A stretch of 64,000 bases of DNA from an uncultured Algibacter sp. (GTDB taxonomy: Bacteria > Bacteroidota > Bacteroidia > Flavobacteriales > Flavobacteriaceae), in the NCBI GenBank assembly GCA_937958265.1, contig CALGNX010000003.1, positions 62,001 through 126,000 of the forward strand. Reading direction: 5' to 3'. A program made the position numbers and the translations under genes. The notes under the pieces were generated by a model that saw only the letters and a program-made list of their open reading frames with translations, was not told where the DNA came from and did not search any database. Below, in pieces: positions 1-8,242 of the stretch (position 1 is the stretch's first letter; each line of letters begins with the position of its first letter).

Positions 1-355
1 AATCTACCAAAACAAGACTACTAGAGACTGCACCCCATAGTATAAACATAAACCAGACTCGTTTCCAATCTATTTTATTACGCGCTGTGGTTAAGGTAAT
101 GAGCGTTTGTTTATGGATATACTTTACCCACAAAAACAATAAAACCAAACCAATAACAAAGGTTAATAGCGACTCAATTAAAAACCTATTTGATCCTTTT
201 GCTTTTATTTCAGATTGAATTATTGTATCTACATCGAGATCTAAAACAGTTATGGCCAAAAAATTTAAGACTATTAAACCTATAAAGCCACCAGGTATAA
301 TAAGATATTTCCAAAACTGATATTCACTTTTGTATGCATTTTGTATGTAATCCAT
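1..355 (-). CDS. CPBP family intramembrane protease, N-terminal part (runs off the left edge)
   Basis: Only the first 118 residues are in the window, because the gene continues past base 1. The visible part begins MDYIQNAYKSEYQFWKYL and has hydrophobic segments at about residues 16-37, 59-77 and 101-118. This opening resembles the N-terminus of Bacteroidota CPBP (Abi/Rce1-like) membrane proteases. The catalytic EExxxR and histidine motifs would lie outside the window, so the family call rests on the N-terminal pattern alone. The start codon lies one base after the menC stop, so the two genes are almost certainly co-transcribed and probably translationally coupled. In related genomes menE often follows at this place, but that cannot be seen here. 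Confidence 0.7.
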   Translation of the reverse strand, partial: MDYIQNAYKSEYQFWKYLIIPGGFIGLIVLNFLAITVLDLDVDTIIQSEIKAKGSNRFLIESLLTFVIGLVLLFLWVKYIHKQTLITLTTARNKIDWKRVWFMFILWGAVSSSLVLVD

Positions 356-356
356 T

Positions 357-1391
357 TTACATATTAAATTTCCAAGTTCCTAATTTATTATATTGCAATG
401 TACCCTTTTTTACTTGTAAAGGACTTTCAAAATTATTAACAAATAATCCACCCGTACCTAAACCCTGTGGCAGTTTACTTCTTTTTGTATAGGTATATTG
501 TGCTATAGCATTTAAACCAATATTACTTTCAAGAGCACTGGTAATCCACCAATTAATGTTTTTACTTTCAGCTAAAGTTATCCAACTATTACTACCTGAA
601 AAACCGCCAACTAAACTGGGTTTTAAAATAATATATTGTGGATTTATGGTTTCTAACAATTTTTGTTTTTCATCTGGATAAAAAACACCAATTAATTCTT
701 CATCTAAAGCAATTGGCAAAGGTGTTTTTTCACAAAGTGAAGCCATGGCCTCAATTTGCCCTTGTTTTATGGGTTGCTCAATGGAGTGTAAATCAAATTC
801 TGATAACATTTGTAATTTCTCCAAAGCCTCCGAAGGTTGAAAGGCCCCATTAGCATCAACACGTAACTCAATATCTTTTGAAGAGAATTCGTTTCTAATA
901 GATTTTATTAAATCAATTTCAGTTTGAAAATCAATGGCTCCAATTTTCATTTTAATACAACTAAAACCTGCTTCTATTTTTTCTGCAATTTGTTGTTTCA
1001 TAAAATGTTCTGTCCCCATCCATATGAGTCCGTTTATTGGAATAACATCTTCACTTCTTGAAAATTTTGACGGAAATATTTCGAACGGATTATTAGTACT
1101 TAATGATTTAAAAGCGGTCTCCACGCCTAACTGAATACTAGGGTACTCTATTAACTCTTGCAATAAAACATCTAGACCAAGGTTGATATTTTGACAAACC
1201 CAATTGAGTTTGTTTTCATAACCCGGACAATCGTCTATAGACAGGCCTCTAAAAAGACCACATTCTCCAATGCCTTTTCTATTATTACTTTCTATGGTAA
1301 TGAACCAAGTTTCTTTAGTTTTTAATATACCTCGCGATGTACCGCTTGCCTGCTTAAATTTAAGGACGTATTTTGTGTAGGTTGCTTTCAT
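357..1391 (-). CDS. menC: o-succinylbenzoate synthase (MenC), enolase superfamily
   Basis: Dehydrates SHCHC to o-succinylbenzoate in cytoplasmic menaquinone synthesis. From the chosen start the protein has 344 residues with the enolase-superfamily layout: a KMK catalytic lysine pair at 147-149, metal ligands D179 (in RVDANG), E205 (in IEQP) and D230 (in ALDEE), and the second catalytic lysine K257 (in ILKPSL). An in-frame ATG exists 63 bases upstream, but it lies inside a perfect terminator hairpin and would add a hydrophobic stretch foreign to the family. The ATG giving MKATYTKYVLKFK is therefore used. The CPBP gene follows with a one-base gap. menB and menA lie upstream on the same strand, separated by a terminator, so menC probably has its own promoter. 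Confidence 0.93.
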   Translation of the reverse strand: MKATYTKYVLKFKQASGTSRGILKTKETWFITIESNNRKGIGECGLFRGLSIDDCPGYENKLNWVCQNINLGLDVLLQELIEYPSIQLGVETAFKSLSTNNPFEIFPSKFSRSEDVIPINGLIWMGTEHFMKQQIAEKIEAGFSCIKMKIGAIDFQTEIDLIKSIRNEFSSKDIELRVDANGAFQPSEALEKLQMLSEFDLHSIEQPIKQGQIEAMASLCEKTPLPIALDEELIGVFYPDEKQKLLETINPQYIILKPSLVGGFSGSNSWITLAESKNINWWITSALESNIGLNAIAQYTYTKRSKLPQGLGTGGLFVNNFESPLQVKKGTLQYNKLGTWKFNM

Positions 1392-1421
1392 ATTATTTAA
1401 ACAAAAATAAGCAATACTGAT

Positions 1422-1460
1422 AAAAAAAAGGGTGTCTTTAAATTTTAAAGACACCCTTTT
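1422..1460 (-). terminator. Intrinsic terminator upstream of menC
   Basis: A perfect 13-bp inverted repeat (GGGTGTCTTTAAA at 1430-1442 and its complement at 1444-1456) has a one-base centre. On the minus strand it is followed by eight T. It would stop transcripts arriving from the menB-menA-UPF0173 side, so menC is not simply the tail of that operon. Between it and the hydrolase stop (1461-1678) I see no convincing gene, only a 16-codon open frame. Confidence 0.75.
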
Positions 1461-1678
1461 CTAACGAATTAAAAATAAACGATACTTAGTTTTCCTTTTA
1501 CAGAAAATTTACTTTTCCTGTTTCCATATCTTGAAAGGAAAAAATCATTTTAAAATTACTCTTAACTAAGCACTTTACTGTTAGCCAAAATTCATCTATT
1601 CTAAATTTGGATACTCAACAAAAACAAATTAATATTTTTTTAGATGTAAGCTATATGTAAAATAAATAGTAAAAAAAA

Positions 1679-2356
1679 TTAAACCTCCAAAGCACCCCCT
1701 ATTGGTAATAATATTAAATCCTTATTTTTTTCAAAGAATTTACGTTTGGCTTGTTCGTGGTCTATTTCAATATAACCAAAAGTATCAAAATGATATCCTA
1801 ATACTTTATCACACGCCACAAAATCGCTTGCCAAAATAGCATCGTCAATACCCATAGTAAAATTATCGCCTATAGGTAAAATAGCTAAGTCTAATTTGGT
1901 TTGAAGCGGTATTAACTTCATATCAAAAGTTAAGGCTGTATCACCAGCTATATAAATATTTTTTTGTTCACCTTCAATTACAAAGCCTCCAGGTTGCCCT
2001 CCATAACTTCCATCGGGAAAAGAAGATGTATGAACTGCATTTACATATTTAACGGTTCCAAATTCAAAATCCCATTTACCACCATGATTCATAGGGTGTC
2101 CATTAATACCGAGCGTATTGTAGTGATTAATAATCTCAAAATTTGAAATTACTTGAGCTCCCGTTCGTTTTGCAATAGCTTCAACATCTACAATATGATC
2201 TTGATGAGCATGGGTTACCAAAATATAATCGGCTTTAAGCTTACTAATATCTATATGGGCAGCCTTCTCATTTGGTGTAATAAAAGGATCCACAAGAATA
2301 TGAATGTCTTTTATTTGAATTCCTAAGCTTGCATGACCGTAAAATGTAATTTTCAT
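1679..2356 (-). CDS. UPF0173 family metal-dependent hydrolase (metallo-beta-lactamase fold)
   Basis: A 225-residue protein with the metallo-beta-lactamase zinc motif THAHQDH at residues 48-54. Further fold signatures follow: H..SFPDG, the YIAGDTAL aspartate, and a late GYHFDTF histidine. The start MKITFYGHASLGI is the conserved UPF0173 N-terminus. A longer frame starting 54 bases upstream would overlap the end of menA and add non-conserved residues, so it is rejected. UPF0173 proteins have no firmly established substrate. The gene follows menA by about 35 bases on the same strand, suggesting one operon with menB-menA, but a direct role in quinone synthesis is not shown. Confidence 0.88.
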   Translation of the reverse strand: MKITFYGHASLGIQIKDIHILVDPFITPNEKAAHIDISKLKADYILVTHAHQDHIVDVEAIAKRTGAQVISNFEIINHYNTLGINGHPMNHGGKWDFEFGTVKYVNAVHTSSFPDGSYGGQPGGFVIEGEQKNIYIAGDTALTFDMKLIPLQTKLDLAILPIGDNFTMGIDDAILASDFVACDKVLGYHFDTFGYIEIDHEQAKRKFFEKNKDLILLPIGGALEV

Positions 2357-2391
2357 AATAAATAAATTAAAATTTAATAGCGCTATATACC

Positions 2392-3300
2392 TTAAAAAGG
2401 TAATAAACACCCTACCCCCATTAAAATAGCTAACACGACTGTGGTTAATGCTAATTTTTTAAGTTCAGGATCTAATAATTTTGGATTTGATGTTTTATTG
2501 GCTTTTTGTAAATGGATTATTAAAGGAACATAAGTAACCATAAATATAACGTTATATACCGAATTATAATACAATATACTAAATACGGTAGCACTTGTTA
2601 TGGCTGAAAAAATTAAAAAATTATGATATATTTTTATGTTTTTCTCTCCAAGCTTAACTGCCATTGTAATTTTATTTGATTTCTCATCCGATAAGCGGTC
2701 GCGCATGTTATTTAAATTTAAAACGGCAGCACTAAGTAAACCAACAGTAAACCCGGGCAATACAGTTATAAAATCAAACTGCTTAGCATACAACGTATAA
2801 CAACCTACAACACTTACTAAGCCAAAAAAGAAAAACACATAAAAGTCTCCAAGACCACGGTAACCATAAGCATTATCCCCCATAGTATATCGTATTGCCG
2901 CTATTATGGAGCCTATTCCTAAAGCCATAAAAATAATAGTGAGCATGAGGTATTTAATACCAAAAGCACAAAATATGAGCGTAACTGCTAGAAAAAAAGA
3001 TATAACTATATTAATAATTATGGCGCGCATTAATTGCTTTGGCGTAATTTTACCTGACTGAATGGCGCGCTCTGGGCCTATTCTATCTTCATTATCTGTG
3101 CCCTTTACACCATCGCCATAATCGTTAGCAAAATTAGATAGTATTTGAAAACTAAGTGTGGTTAGAATGGCTAAAACAAAAACATCCCATTTAAAAAAAC
3201 CATTATACTTGGAAAAACAGGATGCTAATATAATACCCGAAATAGATAACGGCAATGTTCTTAATCGCATGGCCGTTATCCAAGTTGAAATACCCCCCAT
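2392..3300 (-). CDS. menA: 1,4-dihydroxy-2-naphthoate polyprenyltransferase (MenA)
   Basis: Integral membrane UbiA-family enzyme that attaches the polyprenyl chain to DHNA, giving demethylmenaquinone. It has 302 residues and about eight or nine hydrophobic helices. The first prenyl-diphosphate/Mg motif is NDYGDGVKGTD at residues 59-69 and the second is NNMRDRLSDE near residue 195. The start is chosen at the ATG sharing its A with the menB stop codon (TAATG arrangement), a typical coupling junction. An ATG 12 bases further upstream inside menB is also possible. The sequence after the start (STWITAMRLRTLPLSISG) is typical of MenA. Confidence 0.93.
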   Translation of the reverse strand: MGGISTWITAMRLRTLPLSISGIILASCFSKYNGFFKWDVFVLAILTTLSFQILSNFANDYGDGVKGTDNEDRIGPERAIQSGKITPKQLMRAIIINIVISFFLAVTLIFCAFGIKYLMLTIIFMALGIGSIIAAIRYTMGDNAYGYRGLGDFYVFFFFGLVSVVGCYTLYAKQFDFITVLPGFTVGLLSAAVLNLNNMRDRLSDEKSNKITMAVKLGEKNIKIYHNFLIFSAITSATVFSILYYNSVYNVIFMVTYVPLIIHLQKANKTSNPKLLDPELKKLALTTVVLAILMGVGCLLPF

Positions 3301-4139
3301 TATGGAATCCATTTTTTATTAAAATTAGGCTTACGCTTTTCTAAAAAAGCATTTCTACCTTCCTTGGCTTCTTCTGTCATGTATGCAAGACGTGTGGCTT
3401 CGCCTGCAAATACTTGTTGCCCCACCATACCGTCGTCTGTTAAATTCATAGCGAATTTAAGCATTTTTATAGACGTTGGCGATTTTGCTAATATTTCCTG
3501 AGCCCACTCATATGCTGTGTTCTCCAATTCATCATGAGGTATTACCGCATTTACCATACCCATATCATAGGCTTCTTGGGCCGAATAATTTCTTCCTAAG
3601 AAAAAAATTTCTCTAGCTTTTTTTTGCCCTACCATTTTAGCAAGATAAGCAGAACCATAACCGCCATCAAAACTGGTAACATCGGCATCGGTTTGCTTAA
3701 AAATAGCGTGCTCTTTACTAGCCAATGTTAAATCGCAGACCACATGTAAACTGTGCCCACCACCAACAGCCCAACCTGGAACTACAGCAATAACAGCCTT
3801 AGGCATAAAGCGAATAAGGCGTTGTACTTCTAAAATATTTAAACGGTGGTACCCATCCTCACCTACATAGCCTTGAGCGCCTCTAGCTTTTTGATCACCA
3901 CCACTACAAAATGAATAAACACCATCTTTAGTAGAAGGCCCTTCTGCAGATAATAACACCACACCAATATCAACATCTTCATTGGCATTATAGAAGGCAT
4001 CATACAATTCACTTGTTGTTTTTGGTCTAAACGCATTTCTTACGTTTGGCCTATTAAATGCTATTCTTGCAACGCCATTACATTTTTTATAGGTAATATC
4101 CTGATACTCTTTTACAATTTTCCATTCAGGTTCTTCCAT
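3300..4139 (-). CDS. menB: 1,4-dihydroxy-2-naphthoyl-CoA synthase (MenB)
   Basis: Crotonase-fold enzyme that cyclises o-succinylbenzoyl-CoA to DHNA-CoA. The 279-residue length is usual for the family. Visible hallmarks are RPNVRNAFRPKT near the N-terminus, FCSGGDQ (first oxyanion-hole region), WAVGGGHSLHVVCDLTLAS (second oxyanion strand) and TDADVTSFDGGYGS (active-site Asp and Ser/Tyr loop). It is the first gene of a menB-menA-UPF0173 unit and overlaps menA by one base. A TATTTTTG promoter element lies about 20 bases before the start codon, implying a very short leader. Confidence 0.96.
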   Translation of the reverse strand: MEEPEWKIVKEYQDITYKKCNGVARIAFNRPNVRNAFRPKTTSELYDAFYNANEDVDIGVVLLSAEGPSTKDGVYSFCSGGDQKARGAQGYVGEDGYHRLNILEVQRLIRFMPKAVIAVVPGWAVGGGHSLHVVCDLTLASKEHAIFKQTDADVTSFDGGYGSAYLAKMVGQKKAREIFFLGRNYSAQEAYDMGMVNAVIPHDELENTAYEWAQEILAKSPTSIKMLKFAMNLTDDGMVGQQVFAGEATRLAYMTEEAKEGRNAFLEKRKPNFNKKWIP

Positions 4140-4159
4140 GTTATTCCTAATTTTTACAC

Positions 4160-4167
4160 CAAAAATA
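4160..4167 (-). promoter_or_regulatory. Putative menB promoter, -7 element TATTTTTG
   Basis: On the minus strand this octamer fits the Bacteroidota -7 consensus TAnnTTTG and sits 20 bases before the menB ATG. A TTG occurs upstream, but only 12 bases away, so the -33 element is not convincing. The rest of the 310-bp gap between menB and the next plus-strand gene (4140-4449) is very AT-rich. I see no RNA gene or terminator in it. Confidence 0.4.
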
Positions 4168-4449
4168 AATGTATTTATACAATTGAACGATTTGATTTGA
4201 AAAAAGTTTTAAAAAACTCAATAAACACACTTAAACAAGAATAATAAACCGTTAATCGATAATAAAATACATTTTTAACACTTAAAATGTACGTAATAAA
4301 TATATAATTCATTTTTTTTAATAAGAATATGCATATTTGTTAAAAAACAGAAATAGTTTACCTATTGCATTGTAAAACTTATAAAAATATATTAATCTTG
4401 TAGTACAATTTATACCAATACATATAATTTAACTACAAACCTCAGCCCC

Positions 4450-4632
4450 ATGCCTATGTTATTAACAATTACTTTAATCTTATCGACCCTCGTAATAGTA
4501 AACTTACTGCTTTTAAAATTTAGTTGTAACAAGACGATTAAAATTAATAAAATTGACAAAAAGCCTATTGTACTAAAAACGCAATTTTACAACAAAGAGG
4601 ACAAACAGATTTTAGCTCCTACTGGAAGTTAA
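4450..4632 (+). CDS. Small hypothetical membrane protein (60 aa)
   Basis: Begins MPMLLTITLILSTLVIVNLL, a single strongly hydrophobic segment over about residues 3-24. A lysine-rich cytoplasmic-type tail follows and ends in LAPTGS. No family is recognised. It is followed after 65 bases by an even smaller membrane protein on the same strand, and the pair fills the space between the menB and ung genes. A single-pass small protein is plausible. No promoter consensus was found nearby, so the coding assignment rests on composition and on the clean open frame. It could be a chance frame. Confidence 0.45.
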   Translation: MPMLLTITLILSTLVIVNLLLLKFSCNKTIKINKIDKKPIVLKTQFYNKEDKQILAPTGS

Positions 4633-4697
4633 AAAATTTTAATGTGACGTTTTAAAACACTGAGTGTCTTATAAATAGAACCCAAATACAATATGCT

Positions 4698-4799
4698 ATG
4701 TTAAACATAATATATCCAGTTTTTTTATTAGCCTCAATTTGTTTCTCACTTTATATTCTTTTCCATGTTCACATGAGAAATACTAATAACTTCGATTAA
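4698..4799 (+). CDS. Very small hypothetical membrane protein (33 aa)
   Basis: Reads MLNIIYPVFLLASICFSLYI and continues to a short polar tail ending NTNNFD, giving one transmembrane helix over about residues 3-22. The stop codon lies six bases before the convergent ung stop. Coding potential is supported only by the hydrophobic pattern and by its place next to another small membrane protein. It has no recognised family and no clear promoter. Confidence 0.3.
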   Translation: MLNIIYPVFLLASICFSLYILFHVHMRNTNNFD

Positions 4800-4805
4800 A
4801 GCTAA

Positions 4806-5471
4806 TTACCAATTAATCGTTTTTATTTTTTTGTTATACAAATAACAATTGGCGTCTTTAAAATTCTCATTGTCAAACCAATACCCCCTATTTGCACTTA
4901 ATGGGGATGGATGGCCAGAAGTTAAAATTTTGTGTTTAAAACTGTCAATTAATTTTATTTTTTTCTTTGCATAACCACCCCACAGAATAAAGACTACATC
5001 TTCCTTTTGATTGCTTATTGTTTTTATTACTGCATCTGTAAAAGTTTCCCACCCTTTTTTTTGATGACTACCAGCCTGGTGAGCTCTTACTGTTAGCGTT
5101 GCATTTAACAATAAAACACCCTGGTTAGCCCATCGTACTAAATTTCCGCTTTGTGGATAGGGTATACCTAATGCTAATTCAATTTCTTTAAATATATTTT
5201 TAAGTGATGGCGGATGCTTAACCCCATCATTAACCGAAAAACACAAGCCATTAGCCTGCCCATGATCGTGGTATGGATCTTGACCAATGATAACTACTTT
5301 GATTGCATTAAAATGACATTGAGTAAAAGCATTAAAAATCTCATTTTTTGGAGGAAAACAAACATTATTATGATATTCTTGCTTAACAAACTCCATTAAT
5401 TCTAAAAAATAAGGCTTACTCATTTCCTCTTTTAAATGGGGCTCCCAACTCTTATCTAAATCTATTTCCAC
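4806..5471 (-). CDS. ung: Uracil-DNA glycosylase, family 1
   Basis: Removes uracil from DNA in base-excision repair. The 221-residue protein has the family-1 water-activating motif GQDPYH at residues 63-68 (catalytic Asp65) and the uracil-pocket segment GLCFSV. It also has LLLNATLTVR and the DNA-intercalation loop HPSPLSANRG near residue 187, so all signature motifs are intact. It lies six bases downstream of holA on the same strand, giving a DNA-metabolism gene pair. It converges with the two tiny plus-strand frames. Confidence 0.97.
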   Translation of the reverse strand: MEIDLDKSWEPHLKEEMSKPYFLELMEFVKQEYHNNVCFPPKNEIFNAFTQCHFNAIKVVIIGQDPYHDHGQANGLCFSVNDGVKHPPSLKNIFKEIELALGIPYPQSGNLVRWANQGVLLLNATLTVRAHQAGSHQKKGWETFTDAVIKTISNQKEDVVFILWGGYAKKKIKLIDSFKHKILTSGHPSPLSANRGYWFDNENFKDANCYLYNKKIKTINW

Positions 5472-5477
5472 AAAAAT

Positions 5478-6482
5478 TTAATTTAATATTTTAACAAGAA
5501 GTTCTTTAAACAAATCGCGATGAGGCACGGCGTTAGAACCAACCCCCTTGCTTCTAACATCAAATTCTCTTAAAGTAGAAATAACAGCGCTTACTTTACG
5601 CATTGGGTAATTTCTAGCTGCTGTTACATAATCGTTAACAAAATAAGGGTTTACCCGTAAGGCAGAAGCTACATTCCTTGCCGACTTATCTTTTAACCCA
5701 TGAAAATGAAGTAATTGAGAAAAGAAACTAAATAATAGGGCAATAGTAACAACCATAGGGTTATCCTTTGGGTTATCTGCAAAATAGTTTATAATTCTAT
5801 GCGCTTTAATAATATTACGCTCGCCTAAAGCCTTACGTAATTCAAAATTATTATAATCTTTACTAATACCAATATTCTCTTCAATATGATCGGGAGAGAT
5901 TTGCGTGTCTTTTGGTAAAATAATTTGAAGTTTTTCTAATTCATTATTTATTTTACCTAGATCTGTTCCTAAAAACTCAACTAGCATTTGAGCGGCTTTT
6001 GGTGTAATAGCATAACTTTTTGATGCTAAAACACGCCTAATCCAATCTGCCACTTGGTTTTCATAAAGTTTTTTACTCTCAAAAACAACACCTACTTTTT
6101 TAAGTGCCTTATACAATGCCTTTCTTTTATCAATTTTTTTATATTTATAATTAATAACTAAAACAGTTGTTTGCTGGGGGTTTTCCGCATATTTAATTAG
6201 CTTATCTATGTTACGCGATAAATCTTGAGCTTCCTTTACAATAAGCACTTGGTATTGTGCCATTAACGGGTAACGTTTCGCATTCTCAACGATATCACTT
6301 ATAGAAACGTCTCTACCGTATAAAACCATTTGATTAAAGCCACGTTCTTCCTCTGTTAAAACAGTAGTCTCTATAAAATCTGAAATTTTATCAATGTAAT
6401 AAGCCTCCTCGCCCATTAAAAAATAAATAGGTTTTAAGTTTTTACTTTTTATATCTGTAACTAGCTGTTTAACTTCGTCCAA
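5478..6482 (-). CDS. holA: DNA polymerase III subunit delta (clamp-loader subunit)
   Basis: The delta subunit opens the sliding clamp during replication. The 334-residue protein has the N-terminal P-loop-like domain of HolA without a Walker A motif: PIYFLMGEEAYYIDKI, then RYPLMAQYQVLIVKEAQDL. A central three-helix domain follows and a C-terminal collar containing NPYFVNDYV and the RSKGVGSN segment. Length and order agree with bacterial HolA. ung follows six bases later. Upstream it is divergent from the HsdR-N-like gene, a neighbour pair often seen in flavobacteria. Confidence 0.93.
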   Translation of the reverse strand: MDEVKQLVTDIKSKNLKPIYFLMGEEAYYIDKISDFIETTVLTEEERGFNQMVLYGRDVSISDIVENAKRYPLMAQYQVLIVKEAQDLSRNIDKLIKYAENPQQTTVLVINYKYKKIDKRKALYKALKKVGVVFESKKLYENQVADWIRRVLASKSYAITPKAAQMLVEFLGTDLGKINNELEKLQIILPKDTQISPDHIEENIGISKDYNNFELRKALGERNIIKAHRIINYFADNPKDNPMVVTIALLFSFFSQLLHFHGLKDKSARNVASALRVNPYFVNDYVTAARNYPMRKVSAVISTLREFDVRSKGVGSNAVPHRDLFKELLVKILN

Positions 6483-6562
6483 CGTTTTTATAAAATTTAA
6501 AAATTATAATCCTTAAATAATAAGGCTTTTAAAGTGCTGTTTGATTTTTTGGTACTAAGAAA

Positions 6563-6593
6563 TTGCGATTTTTAATTTTGAAGCTTAACTTTG
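6563..6593 (+). promoter_or_regulatory. Promoter for the HsdR-N-like gene (TTG-N20-TAACTTTG)
   Basis: TTG at 6563-6565 and TAACTTTG at 6586-6593 are spaced 20 bases apart, matching the Bacteroidota housekeeping promoter. Transcription would begin near 6599, leaving about 15 bases before the TTG start codon at 6614. Confidence 0.5.
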
Positions 6594-6613
6594 AATTCTA
6601 AACTTGAATTATT

Positions 6614-7060
6614 TTGCAAACTCTGAATTTCCCTAAGTACACCTTCCGATTCAAAAATAGCAAAAATAAAGTTTCCATATTTGATCCCATACGCAAAAAA
6701 TTTATTGTTTTACAACCAGAAGAGTGGGTACGCCAGCATTGCGTTAAGTTTTTAATTGAACAAAAAGGGTATCCGCAATCACTCATTAATGTAGAAAAAG
6801 AATTAATTATAAACAACCTAAAAAAACGTTATGATATAGTAATTTATAACCCTAACGGTACTATTTTTTTAATTGTAGAATGCAAAGCACCCAAAATAAA
6901 AATAAACCAAAACACGTTTGATCAAATTGCACGTTATAATTTGAAGCTCAATGCCACTTTCCTAATGGTTACTAACGGATTAAATCATTATTATTGCCAA
7001 ATGGATTTTAAAAACAAACACTATAATTTTTTACAGGATATACCGCAATACAAAAATTAA
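6614..7060 (+). CDS. HsdR N-terminal-like PD-(D/E)XK nuclease-fold protein
   Basis: A 148-residue stand-alone protein matching the N-terminal domain of type I restriction subunit R (HSDR_N_2 type). A nuclease-like core is visible: D74 in RYDIVIYN, then E89 and K91 in LIVECKAPK, the usual D...ExK arrangement. No helicase part or modification and specificity genes are nearby, so it is not a full restriction system. The start is a TTG. The first residues MQTLNFPKYTFRFK suit the family, and a good promoter sits just upstream. It is divergent to holA, so a role in DNA metabolism is possible, but its function is not established. Confidence 0.82.
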   Translation: MQTLNFPKYTFRFKNSKNKVSIFDPIRKKFIVLQPEEWVRQHCVKFLIEQKGYPQSLINVEKELIINNLKKRYDIVIYNPNGTIFLIVECKAPKIKINQNTFDQIARYNLKLNATFLMVTNGLNHYYCQMDFKNKHYNFLQDIPQYKN

Positions 7061-7161
7061 CCCTTGCAAGTTTTAAACTAAAATAGAGTAAATCCAATCT
7101 GCAAAGCAATTAAAAGCCATACACTGTAAAGAGCACAAATAAACTTAATAACAAACTACTT

Positions 7162-8151
7162 TTGAAATTAGCTATAGTTATTCTAAATTGGAACGGAGAA
7201 AAGTTTTTAAAACAATTTTTACCCTCAGTGGTACAAAATTCTAAATCTGCAGACGTTTATGTTGCCGATAATGCATCAACCGATAATTCTATTAACTACT
7301 TACAATCATATTATCCTGAAGTTAAAATTATTAAAAACAAAAAAAATGGAGGCTACTCAAAAGGATATAACGATGCTTTAAAACACATTAAAGCCGACGC
7401 TTACTGCTTACTTAATAGTGATGTAGAAGTTACCCAAAATTGGCTTGATCCAATAATTAAAACATTTAACACGCATCCAAACACGGCAATTATTCAGCCC
7501 AAGATACTAGATTATAATAAAAGAGCTTATTTTGAATACGCTGGTGCTGCTGGAGGCTTCATAGATAAGTATGCATACCCATACTGTAGAGGTCGTATTT
7601 TTAGTACCGTAGAAAAAGATGAAAGCCAATATAATGATGTTGCAGATATTTTTTGGGCATCTGGTGCTTGCTTGTTTATAAGAGCCGAAATTTTTAAAAA
7701 CCTAAATGGACTAGACGAACTTTACTTTGCCCATATGGAAGAAATAGATTTATGTTGGCGCGCCAAAAACTTAGGGTACACTATAAAATATGTAGGAACC
7801 TCAACAATATATCACGTTGGTGGGGGTACTTTACAAAATACAAATCCAAAAAAAACATTCTTAAATTTTAGAAACAGCTTATTTACGCTTACTAAAAATG
7901 CTAACGGTTTTGTACTAGGAAAAATATTTATAAGACTAATTTTAGATGGTATTGCTGCCTTAAGGTTTTTAATTAAATTAAAACCTAACCACGCCATAGC
8001 AATACTAAAAGCTCATTTTAGTTTTTATTATTACATACCTAATATTTTAGCAAAAAGAAAGTTAATAAAAACGAAAAACAAATACTTTACCAAAACAACA
8101 ATTGTATTCGATTATTTTGTAGCAAAAAAAACAACTTACAAAAACCTATAA
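7162..8151 (+). CDS. Glycosyltransferase family 2
   Basis: A 329-residue GT-A fold enzyme, probably rhamnosyltransferase-like, adding a sugar to a surface polysaccharide or lipid at the membrane. It opens with MKLAIVILNWNGEKFL and has VADNASTDNS and the nucleotide-sugar and metal motif NSDVEV at residues 85-90. GACLFIRAE and the acceptor-side MEEIDLCWRA follow. The C-terminal third contains amphipathic and hydrophobic helices that may associate with the membrane. The start codon is TTG. It follows the HsdR-N-like gene by 100 bases with no terminator, so the two may be co-transcribed. Confidence 0.9.
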   Translation: MKLAIVILNWNGEKFLKQFLPSVVQNSKSADVYVADNASTDNSINYLQSYYPEVKIIKNKKNGGYSKGYNDALKHIKADAYCLLNSDVEVTQNWLDPIIKTFNTHPNTAIIQPKILDYNKRAYFEYAGAAGGFIDKYAYPYCRGRIFSTVEKDESQYNDVADIFWASGACLFIRAEIFKNLNGLDELYFAHMEEIDLCWRAKNLGYTIKYVGTSTIYHVGGGTLQNTNPKKTFLNFRNSLFTLTKNANGFVLGKIFIRLILDGIAALRFLIKLKPNHAIAILKAHFSFYYYIPNILAKRKLIKTKNKYFTKTTIVFDYFVAKKTTYKNL

Positions 8152-8200
8152 CACAGAAGTAAAAGTTTTGTTAAAATGTTAAAAGACGCCGATTTTTATA

Positions 8201-8208
8201 TACTTTTG
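8201..8208 (+). promoter_or_regulatory. Putative promoter -7 element (TACTTTTG) of the OmpA-like lipoprotein gene
   Basis: TACTTTTG fits TAnnTTTG and lies 35 bases before the ATG at 8243. No TTG is found at the expected spacing upstream, so only the -7 half is supported. Confidence 0.4.
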
Positions 8209-8242
8209 TACCAATAATAATGGATTTAATTTTACTCATAAT

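Noticed and set aside
1461-1560. Short minus-strand frame containing METGKVNFL, reminiscent of a cold-shock protein start
   Set aside because: It stops after 16 codons and no RNP motif or further cold-shock sequence follows.
6598-6816. 72-codon minus-strand frame opposite the HsdR-N-like gene
   Set aside because: The protein encoded on the plus strand has a clear domain, promoter and active-site motif. The antisense frame has none.
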